NCBI RefSeq assembly: GCF_007474535.1
Contig: NZ_VKNW01000001.1
Span: 310,001 to 374,000, forward strand
DNA: 64,000 bases
Direction of reading: 5' to 3'
DNA from: Chryseobacterium echinoideorum
Lineage (GTDB): Bacteria; Bacteroidota; Bacteroidia; Flavobacteriales; Weeksellaceae
Shown: positions 45,197 to 54,794 of the stretch, one piece after another
Layout: every line of letters begins with the position of its first letter
How positions within the stretch are numbered: the stretch's first letter is position 1
Position numbers and translations under genes: made by a program
The notes under the pieces: generated by a model
Told to the model about the DNA's origin: nothing
Database searches by the model: none
The model's input: only the letters and a program-made list of their open reading frames with translations

Positions 45197-46750
45197 ATGG
45201 AGAAGAAATTGTCATGGTTCGACAGAGTGATTACTCCAAAAACCAAAGCTTACAAGGATTTTGAAAATCAAATCAAAAATACTGCTCCCGAAATTTTTTT
45301 TAGAGATGGCGAAAGAAAATTTTCTGAGCAGGAAAAAAGATTTATGCAAATCTATAAATCCAGAGAAAGTCAAATGGTTCAAGGATCTGCTTTTACTGTA
45401 AATACAATTTTTAATCTGGAAACTGATACTTCTGTAAAAACGAATTTTAAAAGTTCAGACGAAGTAATACGATTTGTAGATAAGCAGAGAACCGATGATA
45501 GATTATTAATCATACAAAATAATACTGAATTTACTGAAGTAAATATTTTTGACGAAGCTTCTAAGCAAAAATTTCTTTCAGATTCTTGGGCAAAAGAATT
45601 AGAGAATAAAACTGATTTAAGTTTTGGAATGACTAACACACAAATTGATGAAAAACAAGCTGATCATTTCAGAAAATATGAATTTTATGCTAAGGAAACT
45701 AATTCAACAGTTGGTAAAATCTCTTTCCTTGACTTAAGTGGTAAGGCCGCTGAAGTAATTTATTACGATTCTGAAAGAGACTATATAAGTGCACTGGAAA
45801 GAGAGTTAGAATCCAATTTCGGAGGTTTTAAATACGAAACTTTGCAAAAATCACCAAAACTCGTAAAGATGGTAGATGATCTGATTTTCAATGCTTATGG
45901 TGAAGAAAATCCAAATTCCCTTGAGCATTACACTAAAACTTTTGATAAATCAGTACAACACATAAAAAATATTAACAATCAAAATCCAAAAATTATGGAA
46001 ACACAAAAAGAATTTGACCAGGTAAAATACCTAAAAGACCAAATGAAATATCTTGGTTTTGGAGAAGATGAAAAACTACACAAAGATTTGGAAAAAGGTA
46101 TTAATTCAAAGAAACAAGAGTTTGAAATTAAAACCACATCGGACAAAACTTTACCCGAAAATAAGGTTGACTTTGTATTAAAATTCAATAAAAGCGAAAG
46201 TGGAGGAGTTTTCCTTAATTCTTACAGTGCGAAATTAACCAATGAAAAAAAAGAGGAACTCTCACATAATTTTCCCATCAGTAAGGAGAGTTCATTCACT
46301 GCAAAAGAAGCAATTAATCTTTTGGAAGGTCGTAGTGTTAAAATAGAATTTCAGAATCCGAAGAAGAATAATGAAGTAGAGCCTGCATTCGTTCAATTTA
46401 ATTTTAAGGAACCAAAAACCGACAAAGGAAATTACTTATTTCAGAATTTCTATAAAAACTATGGTGTAGATACCGCTAAGATTATTGAAAAATCTAATCT
46501 CGTCTTTGACAAACCCGAATGGAGAGAAAGCGTTATAAAATCCTTGGAAAAAGGAAATGTCGTTAAAGTGAAATTCGCTGAAAATGATCAATTTATAGAA
46601 GGGAAAGCAGTTCTAGATCCTCAGAACCGAAATCTTAAACTTTATGACAACGAGATGAACAGGCTTAATACAAACAAACCCTTAGAAGGTCTGGAACAGG
46701 ACAATAAGCACGAAAAGGCGAATGTTAGGGAACAGAGCATCAAACGATAA
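45197..46750 (+). CDS. Uncharacterised ICE protein with a DUF3945-like C-terminal half
   Basis: 517 residues. The first 265 residues (MEKKLSWFDRVITPKTKAY and on) are not recognised. An internal ATG at 45995 starts METQKEFDQVKYLKDQMKYL, and from there the sequence resembles DUF3945-type proteins of Bacteroidota elements: ISKESSFTAKEAINLLEGRS, QFNFKEPKTDKGNY, FYKNYGVDTAKIIEK, SVIKSLEKGNVVKV. The gene looks like a fusion of two proteins, or a second start is used. Soluble, acidic. Function unknown. It ends the operon; a terminator follows. Confidence 0.6.
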   Translation: MEKKLSWFDRVITPKTKAYKDFENQIKNTAPEIFFRDGERKFSEQEKRFMQIYKSRESQMVQGSAFTVNTIFNLETDTSVKTNFKSSDEVIRFVDKQRTDDRLLIIQNNTEFTEVNIFDEASKQKFLSDSWAKELENKTDLSFGMTNTQIDEKQADHFRKYEFYAKETNSTVGKISFLDLSGKAAEVIYYDSERDYISALERELESNFGGFKYETLQKSPKLVKMVDDLIFNAYGEENPNSLEHYTKTFDKSVQHIKNINNQNPKIMETQKEFDQVKYLKDQMKYLGFGEDEKLHKDLEKGINSKKQEFEIKTTSDKTLPENKVDFVLKFNKSESGGVFLNSYSAKLTNEKKEELSHNFPISKESSFTAKEAINLLEGRSVKIEFQNPKKNNEVEPAFVQFNFKEPKTDKGNYLFQNFYKNYGVDTAKIIEKSNLVFDKPEWRESVIKSLEKGNVVKVKFAENDQFIEGKAVLDPQNRNLKLYDNEMNRLNTNKPLEGLEQDNKHEKANVREQSIKR

Positions 46751-46779
46751 TGTTTTTACTTACTTATATTTTTCATCAG

Positions 46780-46813
46780 AAGCGGTAAGTCTTAAAAAGA
46801 TTTACCGCTTTTT
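46780..46813 (+). terminator. Rho-independent terminator of the tra operon
   Basis: AAGCGGTAA (46780-46788) pairs with TTACCGCTT (46802-46810), with an inner TCTT/AAGA pair, followed by a T run. The start codon of the next gene is only 14 bases later. Confidence 0.75.
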
Positions 46814-46826
46814 AAATTTTATTGAA

Positions 46827-47507
46827 ATGAAGCAAAAATTAATTCTTCAACTTACTGCATTCCTTTTTACAATAGTTTCTTGCCACAAAGAAATTGTTTC
46901 TGAAAAAGGAGGAATTGATCTTATTTCCAATGTCTATTTCGATGCCTCTAAAGGTTTAGATCAAATGGAGAGCTTTCACTTGTCAAAAATAAATTATTCT
47001 CAAAATCAACTGATAGAATTAGTTCCCGATTCTTCTTTTCCTGAAATCAATAAGCGAGTTTATTACATAACCGATTCACTGTGCTATCAGTTTGATCAAA
47101 CAAAAAATAATATCATATTTTCAGAAGTTTCTCAAAAGCACAAACCATTATCAATTTGGGACAAAAAAGAGGGTGCTATATTTTCAAAGGATGGGATTCT
47201 CAATTACAGAAACAGAAGAAATCTGTCTGATACTGTATTATTCAATAAAAAGTATAAACGTTTTGAGATTAATTCTCCTTGGAATTATACACGTTTTTAT
47301 GTGTATCCTACCGATACTATATTACCTTATTCTTTTTACAAGCACGTTGAAAATGATTATCACGGAAGATTGGAGCGTATAGATTCTTATAATAAGAAAA
47401 GCGACATTTTTGTAACACTTCAACTTTTACCCCGAAAATATTGGGATGATCAGGCAAAAGACCTCTTTGATTTTAACCACTTTGTAACAAATAGAAATAG
47501 CAATTAA
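46827..47507 (+). CDS. Lipoprotein of unknown function
   Basis: 226 residues from the ATG at 46827 (MKQKLILQLTAFLFTIVSCH), a lipobox ending at IVSC (C19). The longer frame from 46722 crosses the terminator and is not real. The rest is beta-rich with Tyr/Asn-rich sections (PWNYTRFYVYPTDTILPYSF). No family recognised. The next start is 2 bases after its stop, so it may share a message with the methylase-helicase gene. A surface exclusion or mating-pair role is possible but unsupported. Confidence 0.6.
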   Translation: MKQKLILQLTAFLFTIVSCHKEIVSEKGGIDLISNVYFDASKGLDQMESFHLSKINYSQNQLIELVPDSSFPEINKRVYYITDSLCYQFDQTKNNIIFSEVSQKHKPLSIWDKKEGAIFSKDGILNYRNRRNLSDTVLFNKKYKRFEINSPWNYTRFYVYPTDTILPYSFYKHVENDYHGRLERIDSYNKKSDIFVTLQLLPRKYWDDQAKDLFDFNHFVTNRNSN

Positions 47508-47509
47508 GT

Positions 47510-50500
47510 ATGTCATTAAATTCTTCAAATTTAACGGATGATATTTCTATTATAAATGGAAGTAAGAATGAACTTATAGTTTTTTCAAATGAAGCCGATA
47601 AATTATCATTTCTGGAGTTATTGAAACTGAATAATCAGAGCAATAACAGAACTCTTATTACACTTAATTCTGCAACTAATACAAACAAATTTCTCAATTG
47701 TTATCAAGATTTTGATGGTAAGATATTTCTTTGTCTAGAAGGAAATAGAATAGGAGATGTAGCTACGCTTAAAATTCTTATGGAATTTAAAGAGAAAAAT
47801 GTAAAAGATATTCGAAGTCTATATGAGATTTCCCAAGCCGGAAATAAAGACTTGAGCGCATATCTTGAAAACAAATTGAATCTTCAGAATAAAAATATTA
47901 CTTTAGTTAAACCAAAAAATCAAGAAAATGCAGACGTTAGCATTAGACCAAAAATAATTTCCGACACTCAGCACTTGGGATCCGAATTTTCTCAACGAAA
48001 TTCTGGAGAATCTCTCGAAAGAAGCCAATCCGAACAAAACGGAGATCACTCTGGAGGACAAACTTTGGGCAGCAACAATGTTGGAAATGGACTTGAAAAG
48101 TCAGAGCGGAGCGATAGTGGAAACGGAAGAAGCGAATCCTTTGACACAGCAAAACCTGACAATCGTAAAGAGAATGAAGGAAGAAAAAATTCCTTGGGCG
48201 GAATCGTACCCGGGAGAGTTGTATCCGATAGAAACGAAAGAAGAGTAGATGACTCCAAGAATATTGAGGAGTTAAATTCTCTTGTTTCAAAATATAGAGG
48301 TCAAAAACTGACCAATGAACAAGTTGCAGAAGTAGTTTCTGCAGCTTGTTTTGTTTCCGAGGACAAAAAAGTAGCTTTACATCCAAATGTTGAGATTACT
48401 GATGAGATAAAAAATATTTGTAATCAGTATAAAAGTGGTGGTACTGCTAAGGAAGGGCGTGGAATTCTTGATGAATATTACACCGATTCCAAGATTGTAG
48501 AAACGATTCGCAATCTCATCAAAGAACAATTCAACAATCAAAAAGAGATTTCAGTTTTAGAGCCAAGCGTTGGAACGGGAAATTTTCTGTACGCTGTAAA
48601 AGATTTTTCTTCGAAAATCAATGTTACAGCTTTTGAAATAAATGATACTACAGCAAAAATTTCTAAAATCTTTCACCCCGAAGCTGTCATAAATCTCCGT
48701 TCATTCGAAACTGAGTTTATTGATGAAAGAGGACAAAAGACTGAAGTAAAAGAATATGCTAATAAGTATGATTTAGTCATTGGGAATCCACCCTATGGAG
48801 AACATCGTGGTTTTTACAAAGGCTTGGGTGAAGAGCCCAAAATTAGTAAGTACGAAGATTATTTTGTCAAACGATCTTTAGATTCTTTAAAATCAAATGG
48901 AATTTTGGCAATGGTACTTCCTTCAGGATGGTTGAACAGGCAGAAGAAATTAGAAAATGCTGAGATTTCAAAGGCATACCGTTTACCAACCGGAGTTTTT
49001 GCCGGAACTCAGATTGGAACTGATATTATTATCCTTAAAAAATCATCGCTTAAAATCACTCACGATATTTCTGATTATTTTGAAAAGAACCCTGAAAATA
49101 TATTGGGAGAAATTCGAGAAAAAAGTAATCGTTTTGGGCGTCTGGAGCAGTATGTCCACGGTAATTTGGATAATGCTATAGCCATTTTGGAACAGCTCGA
49201 ATTTAAAAAAGGAACAGAAAGAATTGGTAATCTGTTTGAAGATCTATCTTTCGAGAAGTCTGAATCCAAAGTGGATAATTCAATCGCTAATCTTAAAGAA
49301 ACTAATTTTGAAATTGAATTAGGTCTGAATCAAGTTCAAGCCAAAATACAAGAAGTTCTTTCAACTTTTCAGAAAATTAAATTCAAATCTCCGATTGTTG
49401 TCAAAGAAATTGAAAAATATACCAAGCTACAAGAACAAATACAGAAAGATGTTCATTCATTTTCTTTCAAAGAGCTAAAGGATGTTTTTGATAAATCCGA
49501 GAAGATTATTCAAACCTATAATAAGAAAGATTCAGAATATAAAATCCAAACCAAACCGGAGATTAGAAAAGGGGTTTTAAAGTATCTTTTTTCCAAGTCA
49601 GATAAAGTTGTTAATACCTCACTTCAAAACAGTTCATCGATTTCCAAAGAACAAATTGAAGCTTTTCGGGATACCAATTATGACGGAACATTGAATAACT
49701 ATGGTAAACACTATCAATGTGCCAATTTCATTGACGGAAAATGGGTACACGATTTTTATTATGCGGAAGGAAATATTTATGCGAAGCTAGAACAGTTGGA
49801 AAAAGACTTTGCTGATAAGTATGCTGTTGGAGGAACAGAAGACCAATATGATAAGCAAATGAATCTGCTTCTCAGTATTGTGCCAATCCCTAAATCTTTG
49901 GATGACATATCTATTAGTCCCAATCACGAATTTGTACACAAATTTGCTCTTGGTCAGGTAGAAAAAGAGAAATACAATAGTAATACAAAACTAGTAGAAA
50001 CTGTTCTTGCTGATTATAATCTTGCCGATAAATTTAAAGATTTTGTAGGGAGTTTATCAAATGATGCCTTTGCGGGTTCTTCAGCTTGGGAGGTCAAAAG
50101 TTTTGTAGACAATGAAACTGTTACAGGAAGTGACAAGGAGCGAAATGCTTTGGTTCGTGAAAGACGAAAAGCTGCAGCTAATGACCTTTTTCAAAAGTTT
50201 ATTCATGAAGAATTGTCGGATGAATTAAGGGAACGTTTTGTAAAGGACTTTAATAGAAATTTCAATAGCATTTACGTTCCGGATTATTCGAAGTTTCCAT
50301 TGTTTTCCAAAATCTATCAAAATTTCAAAGGAAAAGAACTTAGGCTAACTGAAGTTCAGAAAGCAGGAATTGGCAGATTGACAACAAAAGGAGTTGGTTT
50401 ATTAGCTCACGAAGTTGGTTTTGGGAAAACGCTTTCTGGAATATTGTCAATGCACGAAGCGATGGAACGCGGAAACGCAAAGAGACCGCTGATTGTTGTC

Positions 50501-52654
50501 CCCAACCATAGTATTTTAAAACAATGGGTAGAAACAATTTTTGAAACTATCCCAAATGCAAAAGTAAATGTGCTTGGTAATCTTGGAAAAGATTATGATC
50601 TGTCCAAATTTGATAACAGAGATGGAGAAGTCACTATAGTTACTTATGAAGGCTTTAATAATATCGGCTTTTCAGAAAACATTACCCAAGATTTAGCTTC
50701 AAAATTTTCATACATCTCCGAAAGCGAATTAAGAAGTGTGAATTCTATCAGCGAAAGAGATTTTCAGATAGAATTAGAGAAGGAGAAGGAGTTGGAGGGG
50801 AAAATGAAACGTGGCAAAATCTATGATTGGGAAGATTTTGGTTTTGATCATATGACTTTTGACGAAGTTCACAACGCCAATCATATTGTAGGAAAAGTGA
50901 GAATTGAGGATCGAAGATTTGCTTCAGATTTTAGAAGCCAAAATCAACAGACTTCCAAACTCGGTATTAATACCTGGATGGCTTCGCAGTTTATACAGAA
51001 TAAGTATGATGGCAGAAATGTTACTTTACTTTCCGCAACGCCTTTTACAAATAAACCTCTGGAATATTATTCAATTCTATCACTGATTGCTAATAAGCGG
51101 TTGGAAGAGTTTGGCTATTTTAATGTTAATACATTCTTTGAAACCTTTATGGAGGCGGATACTGATATGGAAATTGATGCGAGAGGAGATGTTAAGTTCA
51201 AAGCCAATGTTCGAAGGTTTAAAAATAATTCCTTGTTTCAACAGCTCTTATCTGAGTTTATTGATATTAAGGGAGAAGAAGATAACCCAGAATTGATCCG
51301 TCCTAACAAAATCAATAAGGAGTATAAGATTGAGCAGAATGATTTAACTCAAGAACAATACGATTTACTGAAAGAAAATTTTGAAGAAACTCAAAAAGGA
51401 GCAATTTTAACCCATATTCTTAATGCCAGACTTATAGCAATTTCGCCATACTTGTCGCCCTATTATGATGGAGAATTACCTTCAGTAAAAGAATTTATTG
51501 AAAATTCCCCAAAGCTGATTGATACAATGAATCTGATAAGGCAGAATAAAAATGATATTCCAGATTCTAGTCAAATCATTTATTCTGAATTGGCAGTCTC
51601 AGAATTCTCAAAATTAAAGGATTATCTTGTAATCGAAGTAGGCTATAAACCAGAAGAAGTAGGTGTGATTACGGGGGCAACTACTAAGCCTAACAGATTG
51701 AAAATTCAGGATGATTTCAATTCAGGAAAAATTAAAATCATAATTGGTAGTGAAGCTATTCAGGAAGGAATGAATCTTCAGGAAAACACCACGGATTTAT
51801 ATATGCTTTCTCTCCCATATAATTTTACAACTCTAAGACAGGTCGAGGGTCGTGCTTGGAGACAAGGAAACAAACACGAAAATGTTCGGGTTAATTTTAT
51901 GCTGACTACTGATAGTATCGATGTGTTTATGCTTCAAAAGCTACAATCAAAACAGGCAAGATATTTAGAAGCAATGAAGAAAGGGGCAAATGTCTTGGAT
52001 ATTTCCGATATAAGTACGCAGGAACTGAAGACGTCCATTATTACTGATCCTGAAACCAGAGCCAACATTGAAATAGAACTTTTAAAGAAAAGAATTGAAA
52101 TTGAAAAAAACAAACATCTTGCAGATATTGCCTTTGTTCTTAGAAAACATAATGACTTTTTAAAAGTGAAAGAGATGTTCAACAAAGCTGAAGAGTCATA
52201 TAATAGGATCCTGGGCTATTCTAAAAATGTTGATGGAAATACTGACTATTGGAAAAATCAGCTTCCATCTTATCAGAAAACTATTGACTTGACTAAAGCT
52301 GAAGTTCAAAAATCAATCCAATTGTTAGCTGAAAAGGGAGTGAATATTGCAGAAATAGAAGTTCAAACCAAAAGCACCGAAGAAAAAATTGCTGAATTAG
52401 ATAAAAAAATAGAAGAACTTCCAAGTATCCAAGAAGAGTTAATTGTTCAGTATAAGAAAGAAAAAGTGGAAAAGTTGAGGCTGATCGAAAGCAAAGATAA
52501 CGTGCATGAGAGATCAGAGGAAAATATGATATTATTTTCGTTGTATTATAGAAAATCATTAGATACTACAAGCACTGAACAATATCGAAATGCGGACAGC
52601 TTAAACCTTCAAATTGATGAGCTTGATAATAAATCCAAATTTCAGAGGAGATAG
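47510..52654 (+). CDS. Giant N6-adenine methylase-SF2 helicase fusion (DarB-like)
   Basis: 1714 residues. After about 300 poorly ordered N-terminal residues comes an N6-adenine methylase: VLEPSVGTGNF at 349-359 (SAM site) and NPPY at 426-429 with its YDLVIG leader. A helicase follows: EVGFGKT at about 968-974, FDEVH at 1117-1121, LLSATPFTNK, then GSEAIQEGMNLQE and VEGRAWRQGNK. The end is coiled-coil. Such methylase-helicase proteins are found on phages (P1 DarB) and conjugative elements and often protect incoming DNA against host restriction. No nuclease motif was seen, so defence of the element is favoured over attack. It lies downstream of a small lipoprotein and upstream of a terminator. 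Confidence 0.87.
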   Translation: MSLNSSNLTDDISIINGSKNELIVFSNEADKLSFLELLKLNNQSNNRTLITLNSATNTNKFLNCYQDFDGKIFLCLEGNRIGDVATLKILMEFKEKNVKDIRSLYEISQAGNKDLSAYLENKLNLQNKNITLVKPKNQENADVSIRPKIISDTQHLGSEFSQRNSGESLERSQSEQNGDHSGGQTLGSNNVGNGLEKSERSDSGNGRSESFDTAKPDNRKENEGRKNSLGGIVPGRVVSDRNERRVDDSKNIEELNSLVSKYRGQKLTNEQVAEVVSAACFVSEDKKVALHPNVEITDEIKNICNQYKSGGTAKEGRGILDEYYTDSKIVETIRNLIKEQFNNQKEISVLEPSVGTGNFLYAVKDFSSKINVTAFEINDTTAKISKIFHPEAVINLRSFETEFIDERGQKTEVKEYANKYDLVIGNPPYGEHRGFYKGLGEEPKISKYEDYFVKRSLDSLKSNGILAMVLPSGWLNRQKKLENAEISKAYRLPTGVFAGTQIGTDIIILKKSSLKITHDISDYFEKNPENILGEIREKSNRFGRLEQYVHGNLDNAIAILEQLEFKKGTERIGNLFEDLSFEKSESKVDNSIANLKETNFEIELGLNQVQAKIQEVLSTFQKIKFKSPIVVKEIEKYTKLQEQIQKDVHSFSFKELKDVFDKSEKIIQTYNKKDSEYKIQTKPEIRKGVLKYLFSKSDKVVNTSLQNSSSISKEQIEAFRDTNYDGTLNNYGKHYQCANFIDGKWVHDFYYAEGNIYAKLEQLEKDFADKYAVGGTEDQYDKQMNLLLSIVPIPKSLDDISISPNHEFVHKFALGQVEKEKYNSNTKLVETVLADYNLADKFKDFVGSLSNDAFAGSSAWEVKSFVDNETVTGSDKERNALVRERRKAAANDLFQKFIHEELSDELRERFVKDFNRNFNSIYVPDYSKFPLFSKIYQNFKGKELRLTEVQKAGIGRLTTKGVGLLAHEVGFGKTLSGILSMHEAMERGNAKRPLIVVPNHSILKQWVETIFETIPNAKVNVLGNLGKDYDLSKFDNRDGEVTIVTYEGFNNIGFSENITQDLASKFSYISESELRSVNSISERDFQIELEKEKELEGKMKRGKIYDWEDFGFDHMTFDEVHNANHIVGKVRIEDRRFASDFRSQNQQTSKLGINTWMASQFIQNKYDGRNVTLLSATPFTNKPLEYYSILSLIANKRLEEFGYFNVNTFFETFMEADTDMEIDARGDVKFKANVRRFKNNSLFQQLLSEFIDIKGEEDNPELIRPNKINKEYKIEQNDLTQEQYDLLKENFEETQKGAILTHILNARLIAISPYLSPYYDGELPSVKEFIENSPKLIDTMNLIRQNKNDIPDSSQIIYSELAVSEFSKLKDYLVIEVGYKPEEVGVITGATTKPNRLKIQDDFNSGKIKIIIGSEAIQEGMNLQENTTDLYMLSLPYNFTTLRQVEGRAWRQGNKHENVRVNFMLTTDSIDVFMLQKLQSKQARYLEAMKKGANVLDISDISTQELKTSIITDPETRANIEIELLKKRIEIEKNKHLADIAFVLRKHNDFLKVKEMFNKAEESYNRILGYSKNVDGNTDYWKNQLPSYQKTIDLTKAEVQKSIQLLAEKGVNIAEIEVQTKSTEEKIAELDKKIEELPSIQEELIVQYKKEKVEKLRLIESKDNVHERSEENMILFSLYYRKSLDTTSTEQYRNADSLNLQIDELDNKSKFQRR

Positions 52655-52714
52655 CGATAGTTTTACAAAACATTTCTTCTTTAATTCTTTTTTATACCAG
52701 AGAAATCTTAATTA

Positions 52715-52741
52715 GCCTTCCAAAGTCAAGGGAGGCATTTT
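52715..52741 (+). terminator. Terminator after the methylase-helicase gene
   Basis: GCCTTCC (52715-52721) pairs with GGGAGGC (52730-52736), one G-U, followed by ATTTTTATTT. It lies 61 bases after the stop and ends that transcript. Confidence 0.65.
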
Positions 52742-52828
52742 TATTTCTAATTATTTACGATTTTTATTGAAAATAGATGGAATTATCAGTATTTCTGCTC
52801 ATCTATCCTTATTTAATTTCTCCAGTAA

Positions 52829-53050
52829 ATGTCTAAAAGGAAAACTAAGAAAACTGCACATGTAGAAGTCTCAAATTTATTTGAAGCTGATTCGATTATG
52901 AATTTTCGGGAAATGCCTTTGGATGTAGCTGTAAAAATGTTCAAGTCTTCCGGAATATTTGTTTCGGAGGAAGAAACTTCGGAAATTTTATCACTATTAC
53001 ATACGCTTGCGAAAGTAACGATCAAAGAATTTCTTTTAAATAAAGATTAA
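52829..53050 (+). CDS. Small ICE protein of unknown function
   Basis: 73 residues. A basic start (MSKRKTKKTAHVEVSNLFEA), then two helices (FREMPLDVAVKMFKSSGIFV, EEETSEILSLLHTLAKVTIK). Just upstream of the recombinase gene, so a directionality or control factor is conceivable. Nothing in the sequence proves it. Confidence 0.55.
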   Translation: MSKRKTKKTAHVEVSNLFEADSIMNFREMPLDVAVKMFKSSGIFVSEEETSEILSLLHTLAKVTIKEFLLNKD

Positions 53051-53133
53051 TTTCGTATTTTAGTGATATAATTACTTCTTTATTCAGCTGATAATGGCTG
53101 AATAGTTCTTTTTTTAACCTAAATCCCATTAAA

Positions 53134-54708
53134 ATGAAAATTGCTGATTTGTATATCCGCGTATCAACCGATGAACAAGCGGATAAAGGCTATTCTCAGC
53201 GTGATCAGGAGGAACGTCTCCGTAAGCATTGCAATTCACTAAATATAACAATTGGAAATGTAATATATGAAGATCACTCAGCTAAAACCTTTGAAAGACC
53301 CGAATGGAAGAAATACATTTATGGACTTAAAAGATTAAGGGGATTTAGAGAAGGTAGATTTTTGTTATTTACTAAATGGGATCGCTTCAGTCGTAACACA
53401 AGCGAGGCATATCAAATGATCTCCAACTTGAATAAACTAAACATTACTCCACAAGCAATTGAACAACCGCTTGATCTTCGAGTGCCAGAAAATAAGCTGT
53501 TATTGGCTATTTATTTATCAACGCCCGAAGTTGAAAATGATAGGAGAGCTCTTAATGTAACGTATGGAATGCGTAGAGCAATTAAGGAGGGTCGGATGAT
53601 GGGAATAGCACCTTATGGATATATCAACAGAAGTAGGGAAGATGGTCGAAAATATGTTGCTGTAAAAGAACCAGAAGCATCTAATATAAAATGGGCCTTT
53701 AAGCAAGTCGCAAAAGGACATCTGCCCACCGCCGTTGTTTTAAAAGAGATGAATAAAAGAGAAGGAAGAAAGCTTACAAAAAATTCATTTATGGAAGCTT
53801 TAAGAAATATTGCTTATACAGGAAGACTTCTTTTGAAAGCATACAATGATGAAGAGGAAAGAATTGTTGAGGGAAAGCATGAAGCTTTGATTTCGGAGGA
53901 TTTGTTTATGAAGGTTCAGAATATTTTATTTAGAAAAAGTAATCAAGACGCATTCTTACCAGCAGGTAGAATAATAAATGAAGAACGCTATCCTTTGAGA
54001 GGATTATTACTATGCCCCAAATGTAACAAGAATCTTACCGCAAGTAGTGCTAAGGGAAGAAGTAAACATTACTATTATTATCATTGTACGGTTGATTGCG
54101 GATTTAGACATAACTCCGAAATTGTGAACGATTTGTTTGTTGAAGAGTTATCTAAATTTAGTTTTAATAATGGAGCAGAAAAGGTATTAAAAACCATTCT
54201 AATGCAAAATTTATCAGCAGCATCAAATGGTATCAACGACGAGCGAAAAGTTCTTAAAAGTAAGCTTACAACTATTGAGCAGAGAATTGAAAAGGCAAGA
54301 GACATGTTTATAGAAGATAAATTAGATGAAGACGATTTTAGAAGCATCAAAAATAAATATAAATCAGAAATAGAAGACTTGAAACTTAAAATAAATACTT
54401 TAAAAAGTTCAAGAGAAAATAATAATACTGAGCAACGAATCAATCAAGCCATTGAAAGCATTACAAATATTTCTGAGCGTTATCAGAATGCTACTACCAT
54501 TGACAAGAGGGCAATTGTTGGTTTGATATATCCTGAAAAGTTAATCTTTGATGGAGAAAGTTTTCAAACCACAAAAGTGAACAGTTTTATCAATAGTATC
54601 TTTTTGATTAAGAAGGAGTTAGGAAATAAAAAAAACCGACAAAGAAGTGAATTATCTTCAAATGTCGGTCTTGTGACCTCGACAGGATTCAAACCTGTAA
54701 CCTTCTGA
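53134..54708 (+). CDS. Large serine recombinase (site-specific integrase of the element)
   Basis: 524 residues. The resolvase domain (1-145) has catalytic S11 in YIRVSTDEQ; RFLLFTKWDRFSRNTSEAYQ and a recombinase domain (GIAPYGYINR, LKEMNKREGRKLTKNSF) follow, then a zinc ribbon (LLCPKCNKN to CTVDCGF) and a coiled coil (370-440). The last 12 codons are the 3' part of tRNA-Arg read in the other direction (VTSTGFKPVTF), and the stop lies within the tRNA. This is the usual sign of an element integrated at a tRNA 3' end. It integrates and excises the element. The host tRNA stays intact. Confidence 0.9.
   Translation: MKIADLYIRVSTDEQADKGYSQRDQEERLRKHCNSLNITIGNVIYEDHSAKTFERPEWKKYIYGLKRLRGFREGRFLLFTKWDRFSRNTSEAYQMISNLNKLNITPQAIEQPLDLRVPENKLLLAIYLSTPEVENDRRALNVTYGMRRAIKEGRMMGIAPYGYINRSREDGRKYVAVKEPEASNIKWAFKQVAKGHLPTAVVLKEMNKREGRKLTKNSFMEALRNIAYTGRLLLKAYNDEEERIVEGKHEALISEDLFMKVQNILFRKSNQDAFLPAGRIINEERYPLRGLLLCPKCNKNLTASSAKGRSKHYYYYHCTVDCGFRHNSEIVNDLFVEELSKFSFNNGAEKVLKTILMQNLSAASNGINDERKVLKSKLTTIEQRIEKARDMFIEDKLDEDDFRSIKNKYKSEIEDLKLKINTLKSSRENNNTEQRINQAIESITNISERYQNATTIDKRAIVGLIYPEKLIFDGESFQTTKVNSFINSIFLIKKELGNKKNRQRSELSSNVGLVTSTGFKPVTF
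54628..54669 (-). terminator. Terminator of tRNA-Arg (minus strand)
   Basis: ACCGACA (54635-54641) and TGTCGGT (54663-54669) form the outer stem, with GAAG/CTTC inside. On the minus strand a T run (plus-strand A run 54628-54635) follows, 5 bases after the tRNA 3' end. It lies inside the recombinase CDS, so the element may supply it. Confidence 0.75.
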
Positions 54709-54747
54709 GCCGTAATCAGATGCGCTATTCAGTTGCGCCACGAGGCC
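54674..54747 (-). tRNA. tRNA-Arg (anticodon ACG)
   Basis: 74 nt. Acceptor GGCCTCG pairs with CGAGGTC (one G-U), D arm GCGC/GCGC, anticodon arm TCTGA TTACGGC TCAGA giving ACG, T arm ACAGG TTTGAAT CCTGT, discriminator A. CCA is not encoded. Decodes CGU, and with inosine other CGN codons. Its 3' end faces left, toward the element. Confidence 0.95.
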
Positions 54748-54762
54748 GTTTTTAATGGTTTG

Positions 54763-54770
54763 CAAATATA
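54763..54770 (-). promoter_or_regulatory. Promoter -7 box of tRNA-Arg
   Basis: On the minus strand TATATTTG (plus 54763-54770) fits TAnnTTTG and lies 15 bases from the tRNA 5' end. A -33 TTG was not found at the normal distance. Confidence 0.5.
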
Positions 54771-54794
54771 GCACTTTTTTCTTTTCTTTGAAAG

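Noticed and set aside
46722..46826. Upstream extension of the lipoprotein gene
   Set aside because: It would cross the tra terminator and overlap the previous gene; the ATG at 46827 gives a proper lipobox signal.
47943..48386. 147-codon minus-strand frame in the methylase-helicase gene
   Set aside because: Lies in the low-complexity N-terminal part of a certain plus-strand gene and has no recognisable protein features.
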